The notes beneath the pieces are model-generated. The model worked only from the letters and a program-made list of their open reading frames with translations, searched no databases and was not told the origin of the DNA. This document shows positions 23,166 to 34,782 of a DNA stretch of 64,000 bases, one piece after another. Source of the stretch: Aphrophora alni (Eukaryota; Arthropoda; Insecta; Hemiptera; Aphrophoridae); contig OY740766.1 of assembly GCA_963513935.1 (NCBI GenBank), positions 5,859,000 through 5,922,999 of the forward strand, given 5' to 3'. The translations under genes were made by a program, and so were the position numbers. The stretch's first letter is position 1; every line of letters starts with the position of its first letter.

Positions 23166-23649
23166 TACAATATAATAAAAATAAATAAACTTTTTGTGTA
23201 CATTTCGGCTAATGCCTTCGACAACAAAGAAAGATAGATGGTGTACGCCCCTTGATGGCAAAGGAAAGAGCTGAAATATATCCAAAAAGTTGAATACCTA
23301 TTGTCTCAATATTTATATATTAAAATTAAACGTTAAGGCAATTTCTCACAAATAATATGTTTTATAATTCAAACGGGTTTCAACTGCAATGTCGCATGAA
23401 CTACAGTAAAATCAAACTCTAACTATTATTGTTAAACTAACAAATCAAGTACATATTTATTTATATGTTTATCTTTTTTAGAATTATTCATATATTGAAT
23501 CGTTTTGGAAAACTCGGTTTACAAAAAGTTATTATAACGTTCTGGATGAATAAACAACGAGACCATAAAGTTTCAGTGCACCCTCTTAGTTTTGTTATTA
23601 ATTAAAATATAGAACATTACTTTAAGAATCTCGATATGTGAATAGATTA

Positions 23650-23935
23650 TTCTTTGTTGTTTAATAATATCTTCTTCTTCTTCTTCCAATGGCTCCTTTT
23701 GGCTCACACCATCTTGGTTCTTGCCTCCCAATAAAGTCCAGGAAAGTCCCTTCGTCCTTGTTTCTCTCCGTCCAGACCCCTGCAGACCAGTAGATGATCC
23801 TTGTCCATAACATACATGGAGTCCAATTCTTGTGAGTTAATTGTTGCACTTGTCGGAGGTTAGTATTTTCATTCTGCATAAATGCTTGGCAAGACAATCG
23901 TGACCAGTAGCTAATCGGAAATTTGCTACAGACAC
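23650..23935 (-). pseudogene. Frameshifted non-LTR retrotransposon C-terminal fragment
   Basis: Minus strand reads VANFRLATGHDCLAKHLCRM in one frame and, after a shift, MDKDHLLVCRGLDGE and GLYWEART in another. The first matches the 'FRLxTGHDCLAxHLxRIG' block, the second 'xMDxxHLxxCxxL' and 'LYWxAR' of the ORF2 tail of another arthropod retrotransposon family that is distinct from the copies at 2620 and 4640. The knuckle cysteines between the blocks are disrupted and a stop follows KCNN. A GAA microsatellite-like run (CTTCTTCTTCTTC on the plus strand, ~23670-23686) sits at its 3' end. Confidence 0.55.
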
Positions 23936-26900
23936 ATTACGCGGAAGCATCCTATTTGTAATATTTATTTTTGTAAAAATAATTCCGCTAACCTAAAACA
24001 AAATGGTGGCCAATCATAGGTGAAACCACATCGCTGCAAAGGTACGTTTCACTTAAGTCAAAACTGTTTACAAGGAAAATATTATTGAATCCTCTTTTCA
24101 GTTGTTTTACGATGAAAATTGTTTGTAGCCTAAGTTATTTGAAGTTCGGCCACAATTAGAAGGGCAGAACCGATGCTCAGATTGTCTATTCCATTCGTGA
24201 GCATCCAATAAGTACAGGAAACTGTAACTTTCGTTGATTACAAAAGCCCTTTTGTATTACAAATTAGCAACGGCATGGCTCAGACGCTAATTACCTACCT
24301 AGAGCTGTTTATCTACACCCTTATCTTTATATTTAAGTAGTAAATGTTCTCTTTCTTACCGAAGTAAATCTACGTATTCCATACAGTTAAAATTGATAAT
24401 TTAAAACATTCATCCTATCCTTCCTTACATGCCATTCAGGCGTTAGACATGAAGTTTGGAAAAACAATCCAAATATAAAATCATCGGACAGACCGTATAA
24501 TGCATTCAACGTTTTTAATATTAGATAACTGTAAATTTCAAAATATAGCTGTATCGTTTTTGACATATATCCATTTTGAGGTCCCCCAAAAAGTGTTGTT
24601 TTTTTTGCATAATTGTATATTTTGTATTGTATTGCATTGTATTATTTATATTTATGACATATTTTTTTCATATAACTCAAAATTTGGGCGTTATAAGAAA
24701 CAAACACAAAATTACGATTTTCTCAAAATCTTTATATCAATTTTTCTTAACTCTATAAGAATTAAAATTAATATCCAAAAAGGTAATCATTTCCCAAAAT
24801 TCCTGATCGTTAGTTTCCCATGAAAACTATAACAAAATCAGCCACGGTGTAGTTATAAAAAATCGTAATTTCTCTAAAATCGGTTTCACCGATTTTTTTT
24901 TTAATATTTTAGTGACATGTGTAAATTATTAACTTAACCCTTGTTAAAACACGAAGAAATAATCTATTTCAATTCGGAAATAATTGACAACAAAAGAAAA
25001 GTAAATCTGTTATTACAAACTGCATTTGAATTAAATATGATTTACAATGGTTACATTTTTACAACAAAAGCTAAGCAGATAAATATTGAATATAGATGTA
25101 AAGCCATATTTAAATACATTTCAAAGACTGCTTCTTTGGTTCATTTTCACTGACAACTAGAGAAATGATATTTTTAGTGACAACTTTTTTTTTTTTTTTT
25201 TTTTGAGACTTTGAAGATGTGTTTTTTCAAGCGAAATATCAACATGTGTACTCGTTCCAATATTGTAGGTTTGGTACTTTCTATTACAACTTATTATTTC
25301 AATAATGAATAACTACTAAAATATTAAAGTTAAATTACCAAAAGACGTAATTAGGCCTAGTCATACAATGTGTGTTATAAACTGTTCTTTTATTACAATA
25401 AACGATAGCTACACTACTGTTTTAAACTAGACCGTTGATTTATACCGCCACTTTGGACTAGAATTACACGTTCTTTTCGCCATTTTTTTCTCTTCTCGCC
25501 AAGACTTTTAAAATGATGATCACATGAACCTTACTATTCCCTAACATAACCTAACCTAACCTCACCTAATCCCCAACCCTATTTTTTGATTAAAAACAAA
25601 CATTCCAACCCCCCCCCCCCATATTCTTTACAAAACAAGTTTTTCTTGTATGAAATACCTAACCACTTATTCCGGCAATTGGTAGTTAGTGAGAGTAATT
25701 TATTCATTTTTGTATACAAAATGATTAGGCTCGTTTAATAATAGTTACCTCTACGGTGTAACAGATATTGCTGTTAGAAATTCTTTAAATTTCATCACAC
25801 GAAATTCATATACAACTGCATACACAAATAAATTATGCAAAATCATTGGATAAACTTTCTCACGCAACCATCCCCAATAAAAATAAAAATGAAACAATAA
25901 AATAACAATAAAACAATCAAATAACAATAAAATAAACAATAAAATCATCATCACCTGAAATATATATGTTTGATAATAGTCACAAAAATAATATAAGACA
26001 CTGTCTTTGAAAAAACAACAATTTATATAAGGGCATAAACTTACATTGCTCGTGCCCATAATCGGTAGTCCTACTTGAGCTCAGTGTAAATGGTATTTGA
26101 TTAAAATCCAGGTTTTAATGGCGTTGGACATGATCATTTATTAGGTCTTATTTGGAATCTTATATGCTACACTGGAGCAACATTTGATGTAAATCCTTAC
26201 GACTGATTTTGAGATATGCTTTTTTACAATTTTAAAAATTTTTAAAATTGAAATGAAGAAAAAACTTGAGATAAGGCCAAAAAGTCTCCACATACCAAAT
26301 TTGATTAAAAATCTGTCCACGCATTTGGGATAAACAAACTCAGATGACAGAGAGACATTAAAAAACATCTTTGGACTCTCAGTACTTCAAAACTGATATA
26401 TCCGTAAAAAAAAAAAAACTCTATACAACGTACATAACAAGATATTTACTAACAAAGACACATAAAGACAAACAAAATGTTTCACTCAACGATAAAAACA
26501 ATTTATCATTTACAACTACTTCCAAGCCTCACACGCAATGAACTGACTACAACTGAATAAAGAAAACTCAATAAACCTTGGTCTAGATGTTTCCCAGTTT
26601 GTAGATATTAAAAAAAAAAAGGTGGAAGAGGGAGGGATAACATTCCTCGGTCTATATGAATGTATTCCCAACTGTATTTCCCCACTAAACAAATAAACAA
26701 ACTTTCTTACGTCTTTTCATTATTGTTTTATTTCTCTTGGAAAGTATTTGAAAAACTTATTTCGTGTTTTATTAAATGTTTCAACACGAAATTGTATTCG
26801 ATATAATGTTATAAATATCGAGGCAGCTGTAAAATTAGTCTTAACGCTTCAAATTTCTTTAAATTACGTTTTCCTTCGTTTTATTGTAGACTTCGGTTTT

Positions 26901-27671
26901 AGTAGGGCTATATAACACTGGAAAACCTAAATTGAAAAACACAGTCCTTAAATTGCATAGGAACAAAAAACGGTTGCAAGCCTACTCGTGTAACTATATA
27001 CCAACATCGATTTTTTCCCACATCTTACATAACAACAGTGTTAGTGTCTAAAATAAATATCAATTTTACGTTACCCGATAACCAGCTAACTTAAAAACTA
27101 ACCTTAAATTTATAAATATATAATTTCTTATTTTTACACTTTCTCAACCCTATAAATTAAATACACAACTCAAAATAAATAAAATTAATGTACACAACTC
27201 TAATCTGAAATCACTACCTACTTGAAACAAAAGCATTAATTAATTCAAAATTACAAATATTGGCTTCATGGAAAACAAAATTAATAGACTGACGAGATGG
27301 GACATTTCATAATTTGACGACAGTGCCTTCTCTATCGACTACATTATCTTGCACAACTAAAAACAAATAAATACTCCAGGCAGTATTTGTACTGAATCAG
27401 CTGTTGAATTAGCTGTAGCCTAGTCATCTGTTGAAAAAAATATTGTTTCACAACGAAACTTGTAAATTCAGGAGAGAAGTTGTCCGATCGGTTTACTAAC
27501 TAATAACTAATATTTTAGCCAATACCAAATAAGCTCTTAAATATATGGTAATTTCTTAAAATCCGGGCTCAACTAAATATAGGCCTATCATTTTCTTTTC
27601 TAATTTTCTCCTCCTTTAAGATATATAACATGTATTTCTTTCCAGAAAACTACTTAACATACAACAATTGT
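23936..27671. other. Non-coding DNA with scattered repeat copies
   Basis: No gene supported. It holds a minus-strand copy of the CAGTTCGGTAGTTGTCAG-type repeat (about 25106-25190) and a plus-strand partial copy (about 25960-26060, CTGTCTTTGAAAA then ATATAAGGGCATAAAC). It also holds a short ATATATCCATTTTGAGGTCC repeat start at 24565, also seen at 34253 and 44750, and an AACCTAACCTAACCTCACC run near 25548-25566. The hydrophobic ORF at 25751-26059 overlaps the repeat and is not credible. Confidence 0.35.
25548..25566. repeat. Short CCTAA-type run
   Basis: Three near-perfect AACCT units (AACCTAACCTAACCTCACC). This pentamer matches the insect telomere unit TTAGG/CCTAA, but so short an interstitial run is common in insect genomes and says nothing about telomeres. 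Confidence 0.5.
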
Positions 27672-28149
27672 TGTCTACAGTTGTTGACAAAGAGGTATTT
27701 TGTTCATTTAAATTAGTTTGCAAAACAGCTGATTTCTCAACAGTTTCACTTTGCCCACTACTTTGCACACTACTTTGCTCACTCCGAATGGCAACCGAAC
27801 AAAACGAAATTTAGGTTAAGTTTATTTGAATTGATTTGTAATATACAGGAAATGTCCCGTATGTAGGTTAGATTAATTCTTACATGTAAAATAACATAAA
27901 TAAACAACAAAACAACGTTTTAAAGTTGAAAAAGGAAGTAATTATTCATGAAGATGATTGACAGTGTATGTACACGGAGAATATTTTTCGTTTGCCGAGT
28001 TTTGAAGTTGGTAATCCCGTTTACTCAACAATACACCTAAGTTATTTGTAATATTCATAAATAACCTCAGTTTTGACGTGAGAACTTCTACTCAGTGTTG
28101 ATGTGTTGTTTAGCACTACTGCTATATTTTGTGTAATTAGTTTTAAAAT

Positions 28150-28326
28150 ATGGACAGTTCAGAGGATAAAAACCTGTCAAATACCCCGCCTAAATTAGCG
28201 GAAAAAGCTAACAACATTGTACTAAATTTCCTTCCTATCAAATCAAGGAAAAAGTACGACCGCCAGTATGAACTGTTTTTATCACAAAATAACAACTGTA
28301 GACAAAGTATAATGTGCAATTCGTGA
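28150..28326 (+). CDS. Start of a tyrosine-recombinase-like protein (truncated, 58 aa)
   Basis: The ATG at 28150 (TTTAAAATATGG) opens a 58-codon frame: an acidic/polar start MDSSEDKNLSNTPPKLAEKA, then NNIVLNFLPIKSRKKYDRQY and ELFLS, then a run into non-homologous sequence ending at a stop. The 'LLPxKSKxxYExxYxxFxxW' pattern is the first helix pair of the SAM-like core-binding domain found at the N-terminus of Crypton-type and domesticated tyrosine recombinases in animals. The catalytic domain (R..HxxR..Y) is absent, so this is a first exon or a truncated gene. The 5' region carries a TCAGTTTT element and a TATATTTTGTGT sequence near 28122-28133 that could serve as promoter. The inverted copy at 58 kb keeps the first residues but lacks the recombinase-like helices. 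Confidence 0.45.
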   Translation: MDSSEDKNLSNTPPKLAEKANNIVLNFLPIKSRKKYDRQYELFLSQNNNCRQSIMCNS

Positions 28327-28432
28327 GCAAAGTGTCTTTTTTAAACTCGATAAAATTGACGCACTTGGCAAGCCTCGTGCGTCAACATTTTTCTCTCGTT
28401 TAAAAAAGTGTCACTTTGCTCACTAGTTGCAC
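28314..28432. repeat. Imperfect palindrome with a nested hairpin
   Basis: Arms of ~38 bp: the left begins GTGCAATTCGTGAGCAAAGT, the right ends ACTTTGCTCACTAGTTGCAC. The loop contains a further perfect 9-bp hairpin (TTGACGCAC ... GTGCGTCAA) that is missing from the copy at 58.5 kb, as if a ~33-bp hairpin had been inserted there. The arms carry the GAGCAAAG motif shared with the left end of the element. Confidence 0.75.
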
Positions 28433-28440
28433 AAATAACT

Positions 28441-29765
28441 ATTGTCCTTCACGTAAAAATAATTTAACTAAACTTTCAAATATTTGTTGAAAATTGTGTT
28501 TCTTTATGGCCTCATTTAAGAAGGTCATTGTCTATTTCATTTCAAGTACAGTTTAAGTAAGTTATGTAAATTTTAAATAGACACTAGCTTGTAAAAATGC
28601 CGAAGTTCAACTAATGACAAAGAGGGGAAATGAGCGAACTGAACTTAACAAAATGTCAGTTTAAAAATGTTAAAATTAGTTGGGCTAACAGTACAAACTG
28701 TTAAAATGTAAATTAGTTATTTGTTAATGCGCATTAACCAATTTTAAAAAAAATACATAACCTAACTCTCTTAAAATACATAAACTGATATACACTAAAA
28801 CTACACGTTGACATATTAGACTAGAAAAAACTAACCTTAAATTTTCAATCTGATGATTTTATTTACTGTTTTACAACTCAAAACTAAAGCGACACACACC
28901 ACGAACTATGACCATACTAACACAGTGACTAAACTTGAAATAAAAAGCATGAGCTATTTATAAATTTACAATCTATCAGTAAATTTAAACCAGATCCAAT
29001 GGTGCGTGTTAAATTATACCTACATAGATAACAATAACCGGTTCAAACTGGTTTGATTAGATCAGACACTTTGATAGTTTGAAAGTAGTGTATTTAAATT
29101 TAAATACATTGTTTTACAATAAATTGCGCGAAATGTTTTTCTTGTCGAACGACATGGTTAAGGGTGTCTCGAGCATTGTTCATTTTCTTTATCACACTTA
29201 AAACACTTGGCCAGGTTTTTTGGAAAAAAATATTTTTTAGAAAATAATAGATAAAAAAAAAGTTGTTGTATTTTTATTTTTCATTTTTCTCAATTGGTTC
29301 ACATTGTTTTGACAGTCTTTTGCTTCTTTGGAATTTTTCAAACCGCTATATCTCAGAAAACACAGGTTTTTTCTTTCTTTTTAATGGCAAAAGTAAAATG
29401 TTCTCGGCCAATTTATCTAAGAAAATTACTTTTTACTTTTTCGTACCGCATGGCTAACGTAAACATTCTAGTGCCAGCATATTTTGGTTTTCGGAATATT
29501 TCCTAGATGTTATTCATAAGCGATTACCCATATTAGATTTTTATTTATGTCATTCTTACAGTTTCCGAAGTTTGACTTTAATTTGGTATAAATTGACTGG
29601 ATTATTGTAACAATATTGATTAAAATTTCACCCATTACTTGGCGATCGCTATTAAAATAAACTCGATTTCTAAACAAAAACAAACAATGTTCTAACCTTC
29701 TAACAGAACTAAACAAAAAATTAATATCTCGTCCTAAAACAGTGATTTGACATAATATGACTCAC
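28441..29765. other. AT-rich DNA; first intron of the exon at 29766 if that gene is real
   Basis: No coding exon that I can identify. Two overlapping plus-strand ORFs at 29263-29506 are Phe-rich shadows of T-rich DNA. Further exons of the gene whose first exon lies at 29766-30091 should be at lower coordinates on the minus strand, but none could be recognised. Confidence 0.3.
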
Positions 29766-30091
29766 CTTTCATCCAGTCTCCAAGACGAACGACTCAGATC
29801 AGACCATGCACTCATACTACGAGACCTTCTTCTCAACTGTTGCATGGAAAAGTTCCTACTAGCCCGTCGTGAACTGGTGTCTACGTCAGGAGGGAAGTTC
29901 ACTCTGACTATCGGAGGAGGTCGCTCCTTCTCTACCTCATCGTCTCCACCAGGATCTATAGGATCAGCTAAGAGTAACTCACTACTCGCAGCATCCGGTA
30001 CCATCTCGTACATAGGCCACCACGGATGCCGGTACGTGGTAGAGGACGAAGTAGTATTGGTAGAGTTAGTGTTAGTCATGTTAGAGGACAT
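29766..30091 (-). CDS. Initial coding exon of an unidentified host gene
   Basis: ATG at 30091; 108 complete codons, then a perfect splice donor (exon ends GAAAG at 29766, intron starts GTGAGT), leaving phase 2. The peptide begins MSSNMTNTNSTNTTSSSTTY, then has a Trp/Pro patch (RHPWWPMYEMVPD), an acidic region (DPIDPGGDDEVEKERPPP), and a basic Ser-rich end (SSRRASRNFSMQQL, RRRSRSMSAWSD, SSWRLDER) with several RRxS kinase-type sites. G+C is far above the flanks. No signal peptide or membrane segment is present, so a cytoplasmic N-terminal tail, for example of a membrane channel or transporter, is possible, but I do not recognise the family. The opposite-strand ORF (29757-30149) is a shadow. A TCAGTTTT start-site-like element at ~30178-30187 precedes it. 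Confidence 0.65.
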
Positions 30092-30177
30092 AGGTACACT
30101 TCAATGTTCTATCAGGTTATTGTATAAACACTGTAACACGAACTTATAATGTTTGGTAGTTGTTTAGAATACACACA

Positions 30178-30187
30178 AAACTGAAAA
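30178..30187 (-). promoter_or_regulatory. Candidate initiator (TCAGTT) upstream of the exon
   Basis: The minus strand reads TTTTCAGTTTTG about 90 bases 5' of the ATG, matching the arthropod initiator TCAGTY. There is no TATA box at the expected distance. Weak on its own. Confidence 0.2.
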
Positions 30188-30239
30188 CTTGGCTAACATG
30201 ACGCGACTCTAATACTAACAGTTTTAGACAATATTTAAA

Positions 30240-30754
30240 AAAAAAATTAAAAACGTTTTAAACAAAATCTATAAATAAATAAACGGTAAAAACATTGTTC
30301 CAACTTTCTCACATTAACAAAACTAAATGCTAATAAAAAATAACATTCGTGACCATCTCCCCCAAAATGTCAATATGAAAAAGAAAAAAAAATGTAGGTT
30401 ATTTTACTAATACGTTTTGCCTCGTTTAAGGGGAATAAGTTGGTATAAATGTGTACCAACTTAAACATTTTTGAAATCTGAAATTTTTATTTTGAAACAT
30501 ATTTAAATAGAACTTATGCTCCTCCCATGAACTAGTGCTACGCGTAAATCGTAACTGATTTCAATTTATTTTTTGGAAACGGCGGTGACGTTTCATTTCC
30601 ATTTTTTCCTAATTATCCATAAACCGTAGTATTTTTTTATCTGTGCTATGATACGCTAGTCTAAGTCATTCACATTCTTCACAAAATTATAAATATTTTT
30701 TGTGGAAATGCCAACCAATAAGTTTTATTTGGGTCACTTAGAGAATACATTTTA
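30240..30754. other. AT-rich DNA upstream of the exon
   Basis: No gene. CCTAATTATCCATAAACCGTAG-like sequence at ~30608-30629 matches the CCTGAACCGTAATATTTTT block found near 32625-32645 and 62525-62545, a dispersed repeat. Confidence 0.3.
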
Positions 30755-31335
30755 ACAAAAAAATTTTCAACATTGTTGATGATAAAACTATAAGTTGTGG
30801 ACACTGCACATACTACAGGCAAATACCATTAAAAAAACTTTTTAGGTTCAAAAGGATATTTCAAATATACATTATGGTTAATAATTTAATATAAAATCTT
30901 TGACCTATCACATAACTCAAGATACGAGCTGTCCTATGTAAAATAGTAAAATTTAGGATTATTTATTCTATGAAGTCCAAACGACTAAAGCTATTTTCAA
31001 ACTATTTAGGATACTAAAATAAATAAATGGGTAGGGAGATGAAATTTGTTTTTTAGGAAAGTTTTGAGGGGTCCTTACATTTTAACAAAATTTGATCAAC
31101 ATTTTTAAGGAGAAAATTAGATGTTTTGAATACTGCAAATACTAAAGGCAAATACCAGTAAAAAAACTTTTTGAGGTTCAAAATGAAACTTCAAATAGAT
31201 ATTAACGTTAATAATTCAATATAAAATGTATGACCTATCACGTAACTCGAGATATGAGCTATACTCAATGTACAAAAGTAAAATTTAAGATTATTTTTAA
31301 AAACTATTTAGGATAGTAAAATAAATAAATGGTGT
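30755..31335 (+). repeat. Diverged tandem duplication, two ~300-bp units
   Basis: Unit 1 (30755-31030) and unit 2 (31080-31335) share, in order, TAACAAAATTT-type starts, GGCAAATACCA, AAAAAACTTTTT, GGTTCAAAA, GACCTATCACRTAACTC, GAGCTRT and ACTATTTAGGATA blocks and both end AAATAAATAAATGG. Overall similarity is high but with many substitutions, so the duplication is old. No coding potential. Confidence 0.75.
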
Positions 31336-31339
31336 AAGG

Positions 31340-31645
31340 GTTGTTGGAAACACCCTTATTTAATAAAAATTAAACAAAAAAATCAATAAATAATAATAAT
31401 TATGGGAAGAAATTCAAACAAAAGAAATTGTAATAAAATGTATACGTAAAATAAACTTAGCGAGAATACAGTCGACTAGCGGATGTACAAACGAATGTTA
31501 GATTGAATTTCATAAAACAAGACGCCTGCAGTTGAACAGTTTCCCAAGGAAGGGATATGCTGACCACCACAGAATGTCACTGCTCGGCGCCTCCACCATG
31601 TAAGGCCCTTCTTTTAAATTTAGGTTTTTGGGTGTTTCCACCCAA
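31340..31645. mobile_element. MITE-like element with 16-bp imperfect terminal inverted repeats
   Basis: The ends GTTGTTGGAAACACCC (31340-31355) and GGGTGTTTCCACCCAA (31630-31645) are inverted repeats (13 of 16 pair). The 306-bp body has no ORF but contains a distinctly GC-richer core at about 31470-31610. Size, terminal repeats and lack of coding fit a non-autonomous DNA transposon. A target-site duplication is not obvious. Confidence 0.4.
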
Positions 31646-32364
31646 TGGGTAGTATGATTTTATTATTATTATTATATTTTTTAATGTTTTGCAAAACAAT
31701 TATTTTACCCAATCCTTCCCATATTGTCATTTCATTTAGCATTGGCCACAAAGTACAGTTCTTGTTTCATAAATTCTATATATTCATTAATTCCTTACTC
31801 AGATTTAAAATTTAGTACTTCAGGGACCAAAATTTGTATTCTAGTTACAAATATCGTAGAAAGTTAACATTGATGTAATTACGTTCTGAATCGTGAAATG
31901 ACATAGTCTGATAAAAAAAATCGTCAGATTTCATTAAAATAAAATCGTATAAAAATATACATTTGGTTCAATGTATCTTCACTCTTTTTTATTATAATTT
32001 GGTAAATAGAAAGGTTTTTATTAGAATACCAATGAATACAACTAAGTTCAACGGTTATTCAATTTTGGGAGGGGTATTTAAGGCGAAACACCCATTTCGG
32101 TCATCCGCCTTAACAGTTGTTTAAATATCCTACCCAATGTTAGAAATCATTATAAACTAGGTTATAAAAACAACAAATACTTGTAACGAACATCCATTCT
32201 TCTATTGACACAGACACTGCCATATTTATCAGTTTTACTTATTATCTATCACCCAGGCAATAAACAAAACGTGTATTTACTGAAGACTTTTTTTTTTAAT
32301 TTTTATTATTAATTTTAAGTGCAGCTTCGTTTTTGTTTTAAAGACAAAATACCACAGTCACCAG
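31646..32364. other. AT-rich non-coding DNA
   Basis: Nothing supported apart from a small hairpin around AAGGCGAAACACCC / CATCCGCCTT at 32080-32112. Confidence 0.3.
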
Positions 32365-32645
32365 CGGTGCAATAAACGGTGCAAAAACATTGCACAAATT
32401 TCTCATTCACCGATTCCAACTCCAAATAAAAATTTAAAAAACTAATCTTCATTAAAGATATTATTCCGATAGTTGTTATTAACAAAGTAAACAAGACGCC
32501 GTCTTTGAAAAATATATATTTAAATAAGAGCCTAAAATTGCATTGTTTGTGTTATAAACACCTCGTAAGTCGAATCTAATTAAACTGAGCTTTTTGTGAC
32601 GGCATTCATGTTTTTTTTTTCGAAATATTCCTGAACCGTAATATT
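32365..32645 (+). repeat. Dispersed repeat copy (CGTCTTTGAAA family)
   Basis: Contains ACATTGCACAAATTTCTCA, then GACGCCGTCTTTGAAAAATA, ATTTAAATAAGAGCCTAAA, GTGTTATAAAC and CCTGAACCGTAATATTTTTA. The same order is seen at 63120-63310 and partly at 46430-46620 and 61860-62560. Adjacent to (−) copies at 23 and 25 kb this makes at least seven copies in the window. Confidence 0.6.
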
Positions 32646-32989
32646 TTTATACTTGCGATTTTGCACACTGGTTTGAGTCATCACTTGTTATTGATCTTTA
32701 CATTTCACTAAGGGTCCTTATAGGCTACATTGGGAGAAAAAAAATCGTTAAAATAGATTTTGAAAAACTTTGGTTTGTTTTTCTTATGTGAGCTACTCCC
32801 AAATTTTGAGTTTTATAACAAATGAAAAAAACATCTCTATTAGACCAAACGTTTAAGCTGTAGAGCATTTTCAATACGAAATCGTTGAAAAACTACTTTT
32901 TTCGAGCCAAGAGACCAGAAAACGGACATAACCACGTACAATTTGACCTTGACTTTTTGCACGTCACATAACTTTACCTATCCTTCTTA

Positions 32990-33140
32990 CATGGTGAAAG
33001 TAAAACAAAGGTGGGAAAGACCATAAAATGAATACACCTAGCCCTTGAATACTCCAATAGCGTCAGGGTTGAAAGAGAACAAAAATTGGTCAAGAAAGGC
33101 ATGTTAGGAAAGATGAAAAGAGTAATCCAACCCTTGACTA
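32990..33140 (+). repeat. Dispersed repeat copy (CAGGGTTGAAAGA family)
   Basis: Shares CCCTTGAATACTCCAATAGC, GTCAGGGTTGAAAGAGAACA and TTGGTCAAGAAAGGC with 62330-62435, and the TTGGTCATGA...CCTAATAGGAAA part with 44480-44540. All three are in the same orientation. Confidence 0.6.
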
Positions 33141-34782
33141 GATGAAGAAATTGTTGCGTTTGCTTTCAGCGGTACAACGTCAATAAACAATATAGACCTC
33201 AGACACATATAATTACTTTATATTTTTTTAGTTTTTATAACTTTTTATAAATAAATATTGTTTGGAAGTAAGATCATACGATAAGTGAGATGCAGTCTGT
33301 CACGAAATTGTATCTTTAGGAATTAAATGTAACTAAGTAGTAACTTGTGTACCTAGTTTTATTGGAATGGGTTGTACCGTTAAGTCTGGCTAGGGAAGCA
33401 AGTAGAATGGAGAACACGCCCCTTACACCAGACACATTCCTACCTTGAGGATACTGTACTTTGGTATTCCCACAACCGTATTCAGTGAAAGTTACTTATG
33501 TAGGTAACTGTGAGAGGTTTGTATGTTGCATTTTTCAGTACCTATAAGTGTATTTTTAATTATTTGTTGTGAAAATTTTAATATACATGCTACAATGCGA
33601 AAACAAAAAATTTCAATTTTATTAAAATTACTGTTTGAGGTGAACTGATAATTACTTTTTTCCACCCTATTTTCATAATATAACATGAAATCTCCTTAGA
33701 TTGAATTCAACTTCCTCAAGTATAACCAAAAATTATTTCTCCAAAACAAAATTCCAAACAATTTTAAACGATGTTTAAACTTTTAAATAGATTCAATCAT
33801 TAGAAACACCCCTCTTAAAACTGTTTCTTCAAACATATTTTAAAATTTATTCATTTGGCGTTTCACTTCATACTTTTTTAATAGCCGTGACTAAAATATT
33901 CATTAAAAAGTAGAATGTTTGAAATTTGTTTTATGAATGAAATACTCTATCAGCACCAGACATTTTAAGAAGTTGTTTGTAAGAGTAAACTTTTACTTTA
34001 TAAATTTACGTTGGGACATGAGTTTATTGAGGTGAGCCCGAATGATGATGGTTTCCCGTCCCTCTGGTCTTGCGGCCGTAAATAATGAATATTAAATATC
34101 TTTTTAAACGTTTCAATGATGTGTTAAGAAACGTATTAACTGTACTTAATATTTCGTGATCCTCAAAATGTTGTGTTGAGCCTCCAGAATAATTAGACTA
34201 TTTTAAGTAATTTATGTTCTGAATCGAACAATTGATATCGATTATTTACCGGATATATCCGTTATGAGGTCCCCTGAAACCGAACTACTGCGTTTTGAAA
34301 TGATACTTGTTTTTCGTCCCTCTACAATCTAAACACATTATCAGATGTTGATAAAAAAAATGTATTGTTATAATTAAGGCCATATTTAAGGATATTCTCT
34401 TCACTTTATAATAACTTAAAATTTGGGATTAGGTGCCTTCGCAATACCGATTTTGTTAAATTTTTAGTGATTATACCGAGTTAACTCAAACCCAAGTGCA
34501 AATTCACAAGTACATAAATATTATGATCAAGAATTGCGCAAAACAAATATGAATTTTTACCACCGTCATAAAAAGCAAGATGTCACCACATACAATCTAC
34601 GCTGAGGACGCGATGTGACACAAGCAAGCCAAGTTTATACAAGTGTATTTTCGTCAAAACTGGTTCATCTTCACTATTTGACTTCAACTACTGAACTGAT
34701 ATTTTGTGTTGGTTTTTGCTTTGTTTTACGGATGGATAAGTAAGAAAGTTCATGCAATGTTTTTGCTCTCTTTTATTTATAA

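Larger units (their letters stand above)
27672..28440 (+). mobile_element. Dispersed element starting a tyrosine-recombinase-like gene (Crypton-type)
   Basis: It has a 14-bp inverted pair TGTCTACAGTTGTT (27672-27685) / AACAACTGTAGACA (28291-28304). Between them lies a short ORF (28150-28326) that resembles the N-terminus of eukaryotic tyrosine-recombinase proteins. Near the left end three copies of a 12-mer stand in tandem (CTTTGCCCACTA, CTTTGCACACTA, CTTTGCTCACTC at 27749-27784). The same motif recurs in an outer palindrome at the right (28324-28331 inverted and 28413-28424). A second copy lies inverted at 58462-59125, so this is a mobile or mobilised unit. Two-ended clusters of one motif suggest binding sites for the mobilising enzyme. 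Confidence 0.55.

Noticed and set aside
25751..26059. 102-codon hydrophobic minus-strand ORF that looks like a membrane protein
   Set aside because: It overlaps a dispersed repeat copy and consists of T/A-rich codons only.
29757..30149. 130-codon plus-strand ORF
   Set aside because: It is antisense to the minus-strand exon, which has the better composition, an ATG and a perfect splice donor.
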